From Moraxella bovoculi 237 (GTDB taxonomy: Bacteria; Pseudomonadota; Gammaproteobacteria; Pseudomonadales; Moraxellaceae), in contig NZ_AOMT01000005.1 of assembly GCF_000696305.2 (NCBI RefSeq), forward strand, positions 372,001 to 436,000: 64,000 bases of DNA. Direction: 5' to 3'. The translations under genes and the position numbers were made by a program. Below, piece after piece: positions 49,487 to 59,386 of this stretch; within the stretch, counting starts at the first letter, position 1, and each line of letters starts with the position of its first letter. The notes below the pieces were generated by a model. The model was given only the letters and a program-made list of their open reading frames with translations, did no database searches and had not been told where the DNA came from.

Positions 49487-49670
49487 GAACATACTCCAAA
49501 ATTCAATGTAAATTTCATGATATTGTAGCATAAATCAATATAAAAAAGACGTTAATTTACCAACATCGGTAGCTACAATCATGAAAGTTAATCATGCCAA
49601 ATATGATCGCTAACTTGCACAAATAGTGCTTTTGACCAAGGATTAAATTTGTATTTTTATGGGCTTTTGG

Positions 49671-49698
49671 TTGCAGTTGAATGGTTTTAACTTATAAT
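49671..49698 (+). promoter_or_regulatory. Promoter of the azlCD remnant
   Basis: TTGCAG, 16 bases, TATAAT at 49693-49698, 45 bases before the azlC ATG. Confidence 0.5.
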
Positions 49699-49743
49699 AG
49701 CGGTTTGCTATTTTTGATTATTCATACTTTTAGCTTGTAGCCG

Positions 49744-50445
49744 ATGCAACACCTAAAACCCACCATAAAATCCGCCTTTATTCAGAGCCTGCCTATTTTA
49801 TCGGGCTTTTTGTTTTTGGGAATGGCATATGGCGTCTATATGCGTTCGCTTGGCTTTGGGGCGATTTACCCCATTGCGATGGCGTTTTTTATTTTTGTAG
49901 GCTCGGTTGAGTTTGTCATGGCAAGCGTGTTATTGGCAGCATTTAACCCCTTATCTGTTCTGCTGCTGATCGGCATGATTAGCGCTCGGCAAATTTTTTA
50001 TGGCATTTCGATGCTGCATAATTTTAAGGGTATTGCAGGCTTTAAAAAGTTCTATCTTGTGTCAGCCATGACCGATGAATCTTTTGCCATCAATTACTCA
50101 GCCAATATTGAAGATGGTATCGATAAAACGTGGTTTATGGTATTTATCACGATTTTTTTACACATTTATTGGGTGAGTGGTGCGGCACTTGGGGGCATTA
50201 CTGAGTGATGTTTTACCTTTTGATTTGAAAGGCTCAGAATTTGCCATGACGGCTTTATTTTTGGTGATTTTTGTGGAGTAATGGCTCAAAGAGGACAGCC
50301 ACATCATCTCAATCATCGGGCTTGGTATTAGCATCGTTTCTTTGGTAATTTTGGCAAGGACAACTTCTTGATTCCTGCGATGGCTGGGATTTTAATCTTG
50401 CTTGGCGCTTTCCGTACGCGCTTGCGTGCCTACCATTTAGGATGA
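49744..50445 (+). pseudogene. azlC: AzlC-family branched-chain amino acid exporter, broken
   Basis: The first 150 residues are a good AzlC protein (FIQSLPILSGFLFLGMAYG, GSVEFVMASVLLAAFNPL, SARQIFYGISML, SAMTDESFAIN). The frame is then lost at a G5 run (50191-50195); with four G it continues LGALLSDVLPFDLKGSEFA. In that frame VE-stop-WLKE has TAA at 50279-50281, where CAA gives the family's EQWLK. A further loss in the T4 run at 50349-50352 displaces NFLIPAMAGILILLGAF. Three lesions, so it is dead. azlD follows. Confidence 0.82.
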
Positions 50446-50448
50446 TTC

Positions 50449-50778
50449 ATGAGTATTGAACAACAAATAATCAGTATCCTTATCGCCATCATCGCTGTAC
50501 AGATCTGTCGCTGACTTGCCTTTATCGCCTTTGCAGAAAACAAACCCATCCCCAAATTCGTACAATATCTAGGCAAGGCGCTACCCTCTGCTGTATTTGG
50601 GCTTTTGGTCGTGTACTGCTATAAGAACGTCGATCTGCTCACGCCACATCATGGCGCACCAGAATTCATCGCAGGGATCGTGGTAGTCTTACTTCACATT
50701 TGGCGACGCAACGTGTTTTTATCCATCGGTGCTGGCACCTGCCTATATATGTTTTTAATACAAAAAATCTTCATCTAA
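50449..50778 (+). pseudogene. azlD: AzlD-family exporter subunit with in-frame TGA
   Basis: One frame of 110 codons from ATG 50449 to TAA 50778 with the AzlD pattern: IISILIAIIAVQ, then KFVQYLGKALPSAVFGLLVVYCY and a closing hydrophobic helix. Codon 22 (50512-50514) is TGA, in the second part of helix 1. The last 24 bases overlap the convergent UDG-like gene. AzlC and AzlD work as a pair, and both are broken. Confidence 0.8.
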
Positions 50779-51348
50779 ATCAAAGATCTCATCAAATACG
50801 GCATGATAATATGCCGCTTTTTTATCCAATGCCAAAGGATAGGCACGCGAAGATGACGGCAGTCTGCGCAATGTCACTATTTTGTCATTGATGGGTAATT
50901 GCACTGACTCGCCAATTTTTGGCGGATTTAAACCATGAACTGACAGCAGAATTTCGGTCGCCTTTTCTCCTGTGGTGATAATATGTGCGCATTTTGGCAT
51001 CTGAGCAAGTAGTTTGGAGACATCAGAGGGCTCGATGATGGTTAAGAACTTATCCGATGCATTGTCCTGCTCGCGTACTACCGCTTTGGCAGCATCAAAA
51101 ATGGCAATGCCTTGCTCCCTCAAAAAATTCTCAATCTTGTCCTGATAAAAACACTTATTCGACACATCAATAAAGCATTCTTTATCGCCAAAAAACACCA
51201 ATCCCATGATGCGCCACATATCATTATTAAAATTCGGATAATAAAAATCCATTTTCCAACGCAACTTTGGCGGCGGAAAACTACCAAGCATTAATACCTT
51301 GGCATTCTTTGGTAAAAATGGCAACAAAGGATGTTTTTCAATATTCAT
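50755..51348 (-). CDS. Uracil-DNA glycosylase superfamily protein
   Basis: 197 residues. The N-terminal part KVLMLGSFPPPKLRWKMDF, followed by YYPNFNNDMWRIMGLVFFG, fits the UDG-fold family with a GxFPPP water-activating loop and a YPN...N-WRI stretch. IITTGEKATEIL and the C-terminal LRRLPSSSRAYPLALDKK (leucine or minor-groove loop region) complete the fold. Whether it removes uracil or another base is unknown. I chose the ATG at 51348 (a TTG at 51366 gives six more residues); the ribosome site is weak. It overlaps the azlD remnant tail to tail. Confidence 0.68.
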   Translation of the reverse strand: MNIEKHPLLPFLPKNAKVLMLGSFPPPKLRWKMDFYYPNFNNDMWRIMGLVFFGDKECFIDVSNKCFYQDKIENFLREQGIAIFDAAKAVVREQDNASDKFLTIIEPSDVSKLLAQMPKCAHIITTGEKATEILLSVHGLNPPKIGESVQLPINDKIVTLRRLPSSSRAYPLALDKKAAYYHAVFDEIFDLDEDFLY

Positions 51349-51402
51349 GGAAATCGCGACCGTCAAGATAGATTTTTTAGCTATTAATTTAAAGCAAGCA
51401 TT

Positions 51403-51434
51403 AAAAGAGCCGACAACATGGTCGGCTCTTTTAT
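51403..51434 (-). terminator. Terminator of ompW
   Basis: AAAAGAGCCGAC / GTCGGCTCTTTT, 12 perfect pairs, loop of 6. Confidence 0.85.
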
Positions 51435-51446
51435 TCCAATCAAAGA

Positions 51447-52031
51447 TTAAAATGATTTAACGAATGATACGCCATAAACCCATGGGCTTAGGTCTAGTTC
51501 GCCTTTATTTGCACCATCAATTTTAACGTCAGTTTTAAGATCAATGTAGCGCGCGTCTAGACGAACTGCGTCACGGTCAGTTAGTTTGAAGTCAACGCCA
51601 ACGTGGCCAGCTGCACCCCAGTTGTCTTTTAGTTCAAGATCTGAAACAGCTAGGCGCTCTTTGAAGAAAGTAGTGTAGTTTACACCAGCACCGATGAATG
51701 GTACAACTTTACCACCGTTGTCGAAGTGGTATTGTAGAGATAGAGTTGGTGGAAGTAGTTTAACTGAACCAACTTTCTCGCCGTCAGACTCGATGTCATG
51801 CTTGAATGGGTGTGCTGCTAGCAGTTCGATACCAACATTTTTAACTGGGAAGTATTCGAAAGTAACGCTTGGACGAACATCTTCATCAACAGATAGTTCT
51901 AGACCTGGGTTGCTCTTAGGATCAACGTAAGCAGCGCCCGCGCCGATGGTCCAAGTGCCTGCAGGTGCGGCAACAGCAGCGGTAGTTGCAGTAGCAGCTA
52001 CTAGCGCAAGTGCAATATTTTTTAGTTTCAT
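51447..52031 (-). CDS. ompW: OmpW-family outer membrane protein
   Basis: An eight-stranded beta-barrel of 194 residues. A signal peptide (MKLKNIALALVAATATTAAV, cleaved near AVAA) precedes GTWTIGAGAAYVDPKSN, RPSVTFEYFPVKNVGIELLA, LPPTLSLQYHF and FIGAGVNYTTFF, with aromatic-alternating strands and a terminal Phe (SFVKSF), the usual barrel assembly signal. It likely passes small hydrophobic molecules. A single gene. Confidence 0.92.
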   Translation of the reverse strand: MKLKNIALALVAATATTAAVAAPAGTWTIGAGAAYVDPKSNPGLELSVDEDVRPSVTFEYFPVKNVGIELLAAHPFKHDIESDGEKVGSVKLLPPTLSLQYHFDNGGKVVPFIGAGVNYTTFFKERLAVSDLELKDNWGAAGHVGVDFKLTDRDAVRLDARYIDLKTDVKIDGANKGELDLSPWVYGVSFVKSF

Positions 52032-52175
52032 GGCTATTCTCCAATATGGAAAGTGGCTAAAAAAATAAAAGAGCCCGCGTATTGCAAGCCCTTTTGCGAA
52101 AGTATATCATCACTCTTAATGAATGACGGTTTAAAACTTCTCATCATTTTATAACAATTGGCAAAAAAATCAACA

Positions 52176-52209
52176 AACTTTTAAGACTTTTAAGACTTTT
52201 GTGACTTTT
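52176..52209. repeat. Short tandem repeat next to the uvrB stop
   Basis: Four imperfect copies of ACTTTTAAG (the last two drift to ACTTTTGTG and ACTTTTT) lie directly beyond the uvrB stop. Confidence 0.6.
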
Positions 52210-54338
52210 TAGTCAATTAAACGCTCTTTTAGTGCCAATACAACATCACGAACGCGCGCTGCTTCTTCGAATTTAAGCTCGGCTGAGAGTGTGCGCATTT
52301 GTTTTTCTAGGCGATTGATTTCTTTAACGATGAGCTCAGGTCGTCTTAAAATCTCTTCGTCCACGCCAGCTATCGCACTTTGGGCGATGACCGCACTGCC
52401 TAGGGCATGCATGGCTTCTTCTTCGCCTGTGTCAATCTTATCGGTGATGGCACGGCTTGCCGATTTTGGCGTGATGCAATGTTCAGTATTAAAAGCGATT
52501 TGTTTGGCTCGTCTGCGCTCGGTCTCATCTATCGCCTTTTGCATACTGGGAGTAATGCTGTCAGCGTACAAAATCGCCTTGCCACTAACGTGCCGTGCTG
52601 CTCGCCCAATGGTCTGAATGAGCGAACGCTCCGAGCGTAAAAAACCCTCTTTATCCGCATCAAAAATCGCCACAAGCGACACCTCTGGCATATCCAAGCC
52701 CTCACGCAAAAGGTTAATCCCCACCAGTACATCATGCACGCCTGTTCTAAGTTCGTGAATGATTTTCATGCGTTCTACCGTGTCAATGTCGCTGTGTAGG
52801 TAGGCGACTTTTACGCCATATTCTTTTAAGTAACTGGTCAAATCCTCCGCCATGCGTTTGGTGAGCGTGGTAATCAGCACCCGCTCGTTTAAGGGTTTAC
52901 GCAGGTTTATCTCACCAAGCACATCGTCCACTTGGGTAAGCACAGGGCGGATTTCTAAGACAGGGTCAATCAGTCCTGTGGGGCGGACGACTTGCTCCAC
53001 GATGTTTTGGGCTTTTTCAAGCTCATATAGGGCAGGCGTGGCGGACACATAAATGGTGGACGGCTTGATACGCTCCCACTCTTCAAATTTCATCGGGCGG
53101 TTATCCATAGCGGACGGCAAGCGAAAGCCATAGCTAACGAGGGTCTCTTTGCGCGAGCGGTCGCCCTTATACATTGCTCCGATTTGTGGGACGGTAACAT
53201 GACTTTCATCAATAAACAACAACGCATCATCAGGCACATAGTCAAACAGCGTGGGCGGAGCAAGCCCAGCAGGTCGCCCTGACAGATGACGTGAGTAGTT
53301 CTCAATGCCGTTGCAGTAGCCTAACTGTTGTATCATCTCAAGGTCGTATTGGGTACGCTCTTTGATACGCTGGGCTTCGATGAGCTTGTCATTACCTCTA
53401 AAATATTCCAATCGTTCAGCAAGCTCGACTTTGATGGTGTCGCTTGCTTGTTCCAATTTTTCTCGTGGGGTAACGTAGTGCGATTTTGGATAAATCGTAA
53501 TACGTGGGACGGTGCGGACATTTTTACCAGTCAAAGGGTCAAACCAGACGATTTTTTCGACTTCATCATCAAACATCTCAATGCGTACGGCAAGGTTCTC
53601 ACTCTCGGCAGGATAAATATCCAAAGTCTCGCCACGAATGCGATACGTCCCTCGCCCAAAATCCAGCTCGTTGCGTTCGTATTGTAGCTCAACCAAACGT
53701 TTGATAAGGGCGGTTCTATCCACGACATCGCCCACCACCACATGAAGGAGCATTTTTAGGTAGCTCTCAGGGTCGCCCAAGCCATAAATGGCGGACACAG
53801 AAGCCACGATAATCGCATCTCGGCGTTCTAGCAAAGCGCGAGTGGCGGACAGTCGCATTTGGTCAATGTGGTCGTTAATGGCAGAGTCTTTTTCTATAAA
53901 AGTGTCGGACGCAGGCACGTACGCTTCTGGCTGATAATAGTCATAATAGCTGACAAAATATTCCACCGCATTATTGGGAAAAAACGCCTTAAACTCGCCA
54001 TAAAGCTGGGCGGCTAGGGTCTTGTTATGAGCCATAATTATCGCAGGTCGCCCAAGCTTGGCGATGACTTTTGCCATCGTATAAGTTTTACCCGAACCTG
54101 TCACGCCAAGCAATAGCTGCTCTGTTCTACCTGCCTTGACACCGTCCACCAAGCCAGCTATGGCGGTGGGCTGATCGCCTGCCGGCTCGTAGTCGCTGAC
54201 AAGGTCAAAGGCTTGACTGCTGATCTGTGTGCCTGACACATTGACGCCTGTCAGTTCGGCGCTTTCTTGGAGTTGCTTGGCAAGCTGGTTAAGATGTCGC
54301 TCTTCTCGCGTGGTATTTTTGATGTCTGGGATTCTCAT
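52209..54338 (-). CDS. uvrB: UvrABC excision nuclease subunit B
   Basis: Damage-verifying helicase-like subunit of nucleotide excision repair (709 residues; usually about 670). Seen: [18 protein letters not shown], Walker [17 protein letters not shown] (about 80-90), the beta-hairpin region [34 protein letters not shown] (DEAD-like), [32 protein letters not shown] and a C-terminal UVR domain ([14 protein letters not shown]). An N-terminal extension of about 45 residues explains the length. Confidence 0.95.
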   Translation of the reverse strand: MRIPDIKNTTREERHLNQLAKQLQESAELTGVNVSGTQISSQAFDLVSDYEPAGDQPTAIAGLVDGVKAGRTEQLLLGVTGSGKTYTMAKVIAKLGRPAIIMAHNKTLAAQLYGEFKAFFPNNAVEYFVSYYDYYQPEAYVPASDTFIEKDSAINDHIDQMRLSATRALLERRDAIIVASVSAIYGLGDPESYLKMLLHVVVGDVVDRTALIKRLVELQYERNELDFGRGTYRIRGETLDIYPAESENLAVRIEMFDDEVEKIVWFDPLTGKNVRTVPRITIYPKSHYVTPREKLEQASDTIKVELAERLEYFRGNDKLIEAQRIKERTQYDLEMIQQLGYCNGIENYSRHLSGRPAGLAPPTLFDYVPDDALLFIDESHVTVPQIGAMYKGDRSRKETLVSYGFRLPSAMDNRPMKFEEWERIKPSTIYVSATPALYELEKAQNIVEQVVRPTGLIDPVLEIRPVLTQVDDVLGEINLRKPLNERVLITTLTKRMAEDLTSYLKEYGVKVAYLHSDIDTVERMKIIHELRTGVHDVLVGINLLREGLDMPEVSLVAIFDADKEGFLRSERSLIQTIGRAARHVSGKAILYADSITPSMQKAIDETERRRAKQIAFNTEHCITPKSASRAITDKIDTGEEEAMHALGSAVIAQSAIAGVDEEILRRPELIVKEINRLEKQMRTLSAELKFEEAARVRDVVLALKERLID

Positions 54339-54566
54339 GATGGTCCGTGATGACGATTATTCAATCCTTTATCATTGGGATTTTTGGCAAAATTTAAAGA
54401 CAGTGGGACATTTTCATTTAAATATTTCAACACAAATCTCAGCCAATCACATCTTTTTACAAAATTTACTTGCAAAAAATCGATACATCTGTAAACTAAG
54501 CACAGTTTTTAACACGACAATCACCCACATCGATTTGTACCAAATCGTCTAGGCATAAGGTTTATT

Positions 54567-54731
54567 ATGAAAAAATATCAATGCATCGTCTGCGGCTGGA
54601 TTTATGATGAAGAGCTTGGCTGCCCTGAAGAAGGTCTTGCGCCAGGTACCCGCTGGGAAGACATTCCAGATGATTGGACTTGCCCTGAATGTGGCGTCAC
54701 CAAAGAAGATTTTGAGATGGTAGAAATCTAA
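54567..54731 (+). CDS. rubA: Rubredoxin
   Basis: 54 residues, a one-iron electron carrier with two CxxC-type knuckles: [15 protein letters not shown] and [15 protein letters not shown]. An AAGG ribosome site lies 7 bases before the ATG. Its stop (TAATG) overlaps the start of the alpha/beta hydrolase gene by one base, so they are translated together. In relatives rubredoxin serves alkane hydroxylases or oxidative-stress enzymes; no such partner is in the window. Confidence 0.93.
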   Translation: MKKYQCIVCGWIYDEELGCPEEGLAPGTRWEDIPDDWTCPECGVTKEDFEMVEI

Positions 54732-55732
54732 TGGACACCCCCTTCCATGTGCAGCCGACAGATTTGCCAGAGAGTTGGCAAAAGTTCGGACAGATAGACT
54801 GGCAACCGTCTGATCTCTGTGAACATCTGTATCAAGCCATCATCCACATCGGTGAAGGCATGTCGCTGTGCGTGGAAGCTGGGGGTGACCCTGCACATCC
54901 TGCGATGATTTTTATCACAGGGCTTGGGTCTCAAATGCTGTTCTGGTCGGATAAGCTGCTTAAACAATTCATTGATGCTGGCTATTTTGTGATTCGCTTT
55001 GATAATCGTGATACAGGCCTGTCTAGCAAAATTCGCATCGATGGCCTGCCCAAGGTGAACACCCTAAAGATGATGCTCAAGGTGCAAGCAGGTCTATCCA
55101 ACCGCCAAGAGCCTGTCGCCTACACACTCACTGACATGGCAGAAGACGTCGCCAGACTCATCAAGACCATGAATCTAGATAAAGTCAATCTGGTGGGCGC
55201 ATCGATGGGTGGGATGATCGCACAGATCGTCGCAGCGCGTTACCCTAAATATGTGGATAATCTGGTGCTGATGTTCACCAGTAGTAATCGTGCTTTCTTG
55301 AGGCCACCAAATCCCAAGCAATTCATGACTTTCGTGCGTCGCCCAGAGAGCCACTCCGAAAGAGACATGGTGCGTCATAGCGTGTGGTTCATGACAGCAG
55401 TCGGCTCACCAGGACATCTAGATATTAAGGGTACTCGCGCCATCGCAGAGAAACGCTATCAGCGTAATTTTCACCCGCTTGGTGTCGCCCAGCAGCTAAA
55501 TGCCATCTTGGCTTCCGGCTCTATCTTGCGCTTTAGTAAGCAGATTCGCGCGAACACCCTCGTACTACACGGCAGCAAAGACGGACTGCTTACCCCCAGT
55601 CATGGTAAGTTCTTAGCCAAGATCATTCCAAATGCTCGCTTTGAGCTCATCGACGGCATGGGTCACGACATCCCGCCTTATTATTATCCTTATCTTGTGA
55701 GCATCATCGCAAGGCACTGCCAAGTCGATTGA
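54731..55732 (+). CDS. Alpha/beta-hydrolase fold protein
   Basis: 333 residues. Seen: FITGLGSQMLFWSDKLL (oxyanion region), FVIRFDNRDTGLSS, the nucleophile elbow VGASMGGMIAQIVAARYP (Ser about 159), LHGSKDGLLTPSHG (Asp) and IDGMGHDIPPYYY (His). The catalytic triad is therefore complete. Substrate unknown; esterases and lipolytic enzymes share this layout. It is coupled to the rubredoxin gene by a one-base overlap. Confidence 0.85.
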   Translation: MDTPFHVQPTDLPESWQKFGQIDWQPSDLCEHLYQAIIHIGEGMSLCVEAGGDPAHPAMIFITGLGSQMLFWSDKLLKQFIDAGYFVIRFDNRDTGLSSKIRIDGLPKVNTLKMMLKVQAGLSNRQEPVAYTLTDMAEDVARLIKTMNLDKVNLVGASMGGMIAQIVAARYPKYVDNLVLMFTSSNRAFLRPPNPKQFMTFVRRPESHSERDMVRHSVWFMTAVGSPGHLDIKGTRAIAEKRYQRNFHPLGVAQQLNAILASGSILRFSKQIRANTLVLHGSKDGLLTPSHGKFLAKIIPNARFELIDGMGHDIPPYYYPYLVSIIARHCQVD

Positions 55733-55786
55733 TGTTTTGTGAGTTAGGACTTATAATGCTCCTACATCCATTCACAAGGGGACATC

Positions 55787-56389
55787 ATGCATGCCATCAC
55801 ATTGGGCGATGCCAGCTATCGCATCAACACCATCTACTGCATCGGACGCAGCTACGTCGAACACATTCATGAGCTTGGTAATGCCGTGCCTGATGAGCCG
55901 CTGGTATTCCTAAAGCCGAACAGCAGCATCGTCACTAGCGATATCATCACCCTGCCCGACTATTCAGATAACGTCCATCACGAGACTGAACTTGTCCTAC
56001 TCATCGGTGAAGGTAAGCAAATCGTCGCGGCCACCGTTGGGCTAGACTTGACAGCCAGAGATGTACAAAGCATCTGCAAGAAAAAAGGTCTGCCATGGCT
56101 CAAGGCCAAAGGCTTTAAGGATGCCTGCTGGCTTGGCGACTTTATGCCATTTGAAGATAAGACCTATCATCTGTCGTTGTCAGTCAATGGCGAGATGCGC
56201 CAAGATGATAGCACAGATAAGATGATGTATAGCTTTGATTATTTGGTTGAATATCTTGATGAGCTATACGGGCTACAGGCAGGTGACATCATCATGACAG
56301 GCACACCCAAGGGCGTCGATAAGCTGATGAGCGGCGATAAGTTAACAATCAAATTGGATGGTTCAACCTACCAAGTTAGCGTTAAATAA
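55787..56389 (+). CDS. Fumarylacetoacetate hydrolase family protein
   Basis: 200 residues, the short YcgM-like type. Seen: IYCIGRSYVEHIHELGN, EPLVFLKPNSSIV, HHETELVLLIGEGK (metal-binding Glu pair), TARDVQSICKKKGLPW and IMTGTPKGVDKLMSGD. Members hydrolyse acylpyruvates or decarboxylate oxaloacetate. Which applies here is not visible. Single gene, 55 bases after the hydrolase. Confidence 0.87.
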   Translation: MHAITLGDASYRINTIYCIGRSYVEHIHELGNAVPDEPLVFLKPNSSIVTSDIITLPDYSDNVHHETELVLLIGEGKQIVAATVGLDLTARDVQSICKKKGLPWLKAKGFKDACWLGDFMPFEDKTYHLSLSVNGEMRQDDSTDKMMYSFDYLVEYLDELYGLQAGDIIMTGTPKGVDKLMSGDKLTIKLDGSTYQVSVK

Positions 56390-56422
56390 CCACCAAAAGC
56401 GGATTTTTTATCGAAATTTTGT

Positions 56423-56428
56423 TACAAT
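56423..56428 (+). promoter_or_regulatory. -10 element upstream of purD
   Basis: TTTTGTTACAAT matches the extended -10 seen at 5748-5753; it lies 40 bases before the ATG. Confidence 0.4.
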
Positions 56429-56467
56429 AAGGCTTTTTAAAATCCTCAATCCACAAGGAAATCCTCC

Positions 56468-57745
56468 ATGAATATTCTTGTACTTGGTACAGGCGGGCGC
56501 GAACACGCACTGGCTTGGGCATGCGCTAAAGACACCAAAGTCAATACCGTCTATGTCGCCACAGGCAATGCAGGCACAGCAATAGAACCAAAACTACAAA
56601 ACATCGACCTAGATGTCACCAACCACGATGCTGTTATCAAGTTCTGTCAAGATAATAATGTTGAGTTTGTATTAGTTGGCCCAGAAGCACCCTTAGTGGC
56701 AGGCATCGTCGATGACCTTCGCCGTGCCAAAATTAAAGCATGGGGCCCTACCCAATACTGCGCACAGCTAGAAGGCTCTAAGGCATTCGCCAAGGATTTC
56801 ATGAAAAAAGTCGGCATTCCTACCGCATTTTACGAAGTATTTACCGAGATCGAACCTGCCAAAGAATTCGTCCGCACCAAAGGCGCGCCGATCGTCATCA
56901 AGGCAGATGGTCTAGCAGCTGGTAAAGGCGTCATCGTCGCGATGAGCGAAGAAGAGGCCTTTAATGCCATTGATGACATGCTGTCTGGCAATAAATTCGG
57001 TCAAGCAGGCTCTCGTGTGGTTATCGAAGAGTTCTTGGCAGGTGAAGAAGCTTCATTTATTTGCATGATTGACGGTGATAACATTCTGCCAATGGCGACC
57101 AGCCAAGACCACAAGCGCATCTTTGAAGGTGATAAAGGCGCCAACACAGGTGGCATGGGCGCGTACTCGCCTGCGCCTGTCGTGACAGCTGATGTACACG
57201 CCAAGGTCATCGAGCGCGTGATTCGCCCTGTCGTCGATGCCATGAAAGCCAATGGCACACCTTACACAGGATTCTTGTACGCAGGTCTTATGATTAACGA
57301 GGCAGGCGACCCTTATGTGATTGAGTTTAATTGCCGATTTGGCGATCCTGAGACTCAGCCGATCATGATGCGACTACAGTCATCATTGGTCGATTTGATT
57401 ACAGCTGGTCTAGATGGTAAGCTTCCCGTATCTGCCGAATGGGATGAGCGTGTGGCGCTAGGCATCGTATTGGCAAGCCGTGGCTATCCTGAGACTTCAT
57501 CAAAAGATGATGTCATCACAGGTCTACTAGCCATCGGTTCACACGATGACCTAAAAGTCTTCCATGCCGGCACCAAAGAAGCCAACGGACAAATCCTAAC
57601 CAATGGCGGTCGTGTTCTATGCGTAACAGCTCTAGGCGCTACTGTCGCAGAAGCACAGGCGCGTGCTTTGGCAGGCTGTGGCAGCATCAGCTTTGATGGC
57701 ATTCAATACCGTCGTGACATTGGCTGGCATGCGATCGAACGCTAA
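56468..57745 (+). CDS. purD: Phosphoribosylamine-glycine ligase
   Basis: An ATP-grasp enzyme of purine synthesis (425 residues). Seen: ILVLGTGGREHALAWA, VLVGPEAPLVAGIVDDLR, APIVIKADGLAAGKGVIVA, EEFLAGEEASFICMID, AFSQDHKR-like ATSQDHKRIFEGDKGANTGGMGAY in outline, and the C-terminal GRVLCVTALG. Length standard. Confidence 0.95.
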   Translation: MNILVLGTGGREHALAWACAKDTKVNTVYVATGNAGTAIEPKLQNIDLDVTNHDAVIKFCQDNNVEFVLVGPEAPLVAGIVDDLRRAKIKAWGPTQYCAQLEGSKAFAKDFMKKVGIPTAFYEVFTEIEPAKEFVRTKGAPIVIKADGLAAGKGVIVAMSEEEAFNAIDDMLSGNKFGQAGSRVVIEEFLAGEEASFICMIDGDNILPMATSQDHKRIFEGDKGANTGGMGAYSPAPVVTADVHAKVIERVIRPVVDAMKANGTPYTGFLYAGLMINEAGDPYVIEFNCRFGDPETQPIMMRLQSSLVDLITAGLDGKLPVSAEWDERVALGIVLASRGYPETSSKDDVITGLLAIGSHDDLKVFHAGTKEANGQILTNGGRVLCVTALGATVAEAQARALAGCGSISFDGIQYRRDIGWHAIER

Positions 57746-57764
57746 TATTGATTATAATCAATCG

Positions 57765-57799
57765 AGCTCTTTTAAGCACTGCCTTAAAAGAGCTTTTTT
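57765..57799 (+). terminator. Terminator of purD
   Basis: AGCTCTTTTAAG / CTTAAAAGAGCT, 12 perfect pairs, loop of 6, T run. Confidence 0.88.
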
Positions 57800-57889
57800 G
57801 TTATACATCAAGCACAAACACGCCATAATGACTTGATTTTTTGGTATAATAACCCCAATTTATGAGACAAAATATCACAACAAGACATC

Positions 57890-59242
57890 ATGACCAAACC
57901 GCTAAATACCCTAAAAACAACCCCACTACAACGCAGACTTTCCATCGCCAAGACCTCATTGAACATCGGGGCGACTTGGGCAAAAAGCGGCGTATCGGGG
58001 TTATTTTTAAGTAAAGAGGCGCGAGAGACCCAAAAGCACGCCCTACTCCAAGAACAAGCGGATTATCTGGTCAGCGAACTGGGCAAACTAAAAGGCTCTG
58101 TGGTCAAGATTGGGCAGATGCTTGCGCTGTATGGCGAGCATTTTTTGCCGCGCGAAGTCATCAATGCCCTGCACACACTTGATGCCAACACCGCCCCACT
58201 CTCATGGCACATCATCTATGACACCCTAAAGCATGAGCTTGGAGATCGCATTGATGATTTTGAGATCGAGCGCAACCCCATCGGTACTGCAAGCCTTGCC
58301 CAAGTCCATAAAGCCAAACATAAATACAGCGGACGTACCGTCGTTCTCAAGGTTCAATATCCCAATGTTGCTAACGCCATCGATTCTGACCTAGCGATTT
58401 TTAGGCAGCTACTTAAGATTACAAATGCTGTCCCACAGACCAAAGCGCTGGATGATTGGTTCTTAGAGATCAAAGAGCTGCTACATACCGAGGTGGATTA
58501 TCGTACTGAAGCTAAGACCACGAAGCGATTTGCTGCTTATCTGGCGGATGATGATCGCTATATCGTGCCGACCATTTATGACAATTACAGCACTGATCGC
58601 TTGATTTGTATGAGCTATGAAGCAGGCATTCCTTTGAATGACCCTGCGCTTCTGCAGCTACCCCAAGAACGTCGTAACACCCTTGGTCAAGCCGCCATCG
58701 AGATCGTCATTCGCGAACTGTTCGAATGGGGAGAGATGCAGACCGATCCTAATTTTGGTAATTATCTGGTGCGTAGCGAGAATGATACGGATCGCTTGGT
58801 TTTGCTTGATTTTGGTGCGGTGAAACGCTTTGATAGCCATCTACTAACCATCGCAAAAAACTTACTCACCGCAGGCTATCATCAAGACAGTCAGATGATG
58901 AAATCAGCCATGACAGGTTATGATTTTTTTGATAAATTGACTGGCAAGCCAAAAGACGACATGGCTAAGGTTTTTTTGATGGCGTGTGAGCCTTTTGCCA
59001 AGGCAGAACATGTTAATAATGCTTATCTTGATGACAATAATCGCTATCTGTGGGCAGGCAGTCAGCTTTATAATCGCGTGATGGCTACTGCTAAAGATGG
59101 CATGACCTCCCTTGAATTTAGCTTACCACCCAAAGAGATGATGTTCATCAGTCGTAAATTCATCGGTGCATATGCCCTACTGGTTGCGCTGGATGCTCGC
59201 ACAGACAGTACAGAGCTCATCGAACCTTATCTCATCCCTTGA
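57890..59242 (+). CDS. ABC1/UbiB-type atypical kinase
   Basis: 450 residues of the AarF/ABC1 family. Seen: LKGSVVKIGQMLALYG (KxGQ motif), NPIGTASLAQVHKAKH (Ala-rich loop), TVVLKVQYPNV (ATP-binding Lys), EVDYRTEAKT, MQTDPNFGNYLV (catalytic Asp-Asn) and LVLLDFGAVKRF (DFG). No membrane helix at the C-terminus, unlike UbiB proper, so this is probably a paralogue with an unknown lipid-related role. A TATAAT at 57845-57850 lies 39 bases upstream. Confidence 0.86.
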   Translation: MTKPLNTLKTTPLQRRLSIAKTSLNIGATWAKSGVSGLFLSKEARETQKHALLQEQADYLVSELGKLKGSVVKIGQMLALYGEHFLPREVINALHTLDANTAPLSWHIIYDTLKHELGDRIDDFEIERNPIGTASLAQVHKAKHKYSGRTVVLKVQYPNVANAIDSDLAIFRQLLKITNAVPQTKALDDWFLEIKELLHTEVDYRTEAKTTKRFAAYLADDDRYIVPTIYDNYSTDRLICMSYEAGIPLNDPALLQLPQERRNTLGQAAIEIVIRELFEWGEMQTDPNFGNYLVRSENDTDRLVLLDFGAVKRFDSHLLTIAKNLLTAGYHQDSQMMKSAMTGYDFFDKLTGKPKDDMAKVFLMACEPFAKAEHVNNAYLDDNNRYLWAGSQLYNRVMATAKDGMTSLEFSLPPKEMMFISRKFIGAYALLVALDARTDSTELIEPYLIP

Positions 59243-59386
59243 CATATAACGCCTTGATGTTCATTATTAAGGCGTTTTATTCATGAGTATTTTGTATATA
59301 TTCATCAGATAATTGACATTGCGCAACCATTCACAAGATGCTAACATAAAGGATTAACTCAACCTCAACCAGCTAAGGAGTGACTC

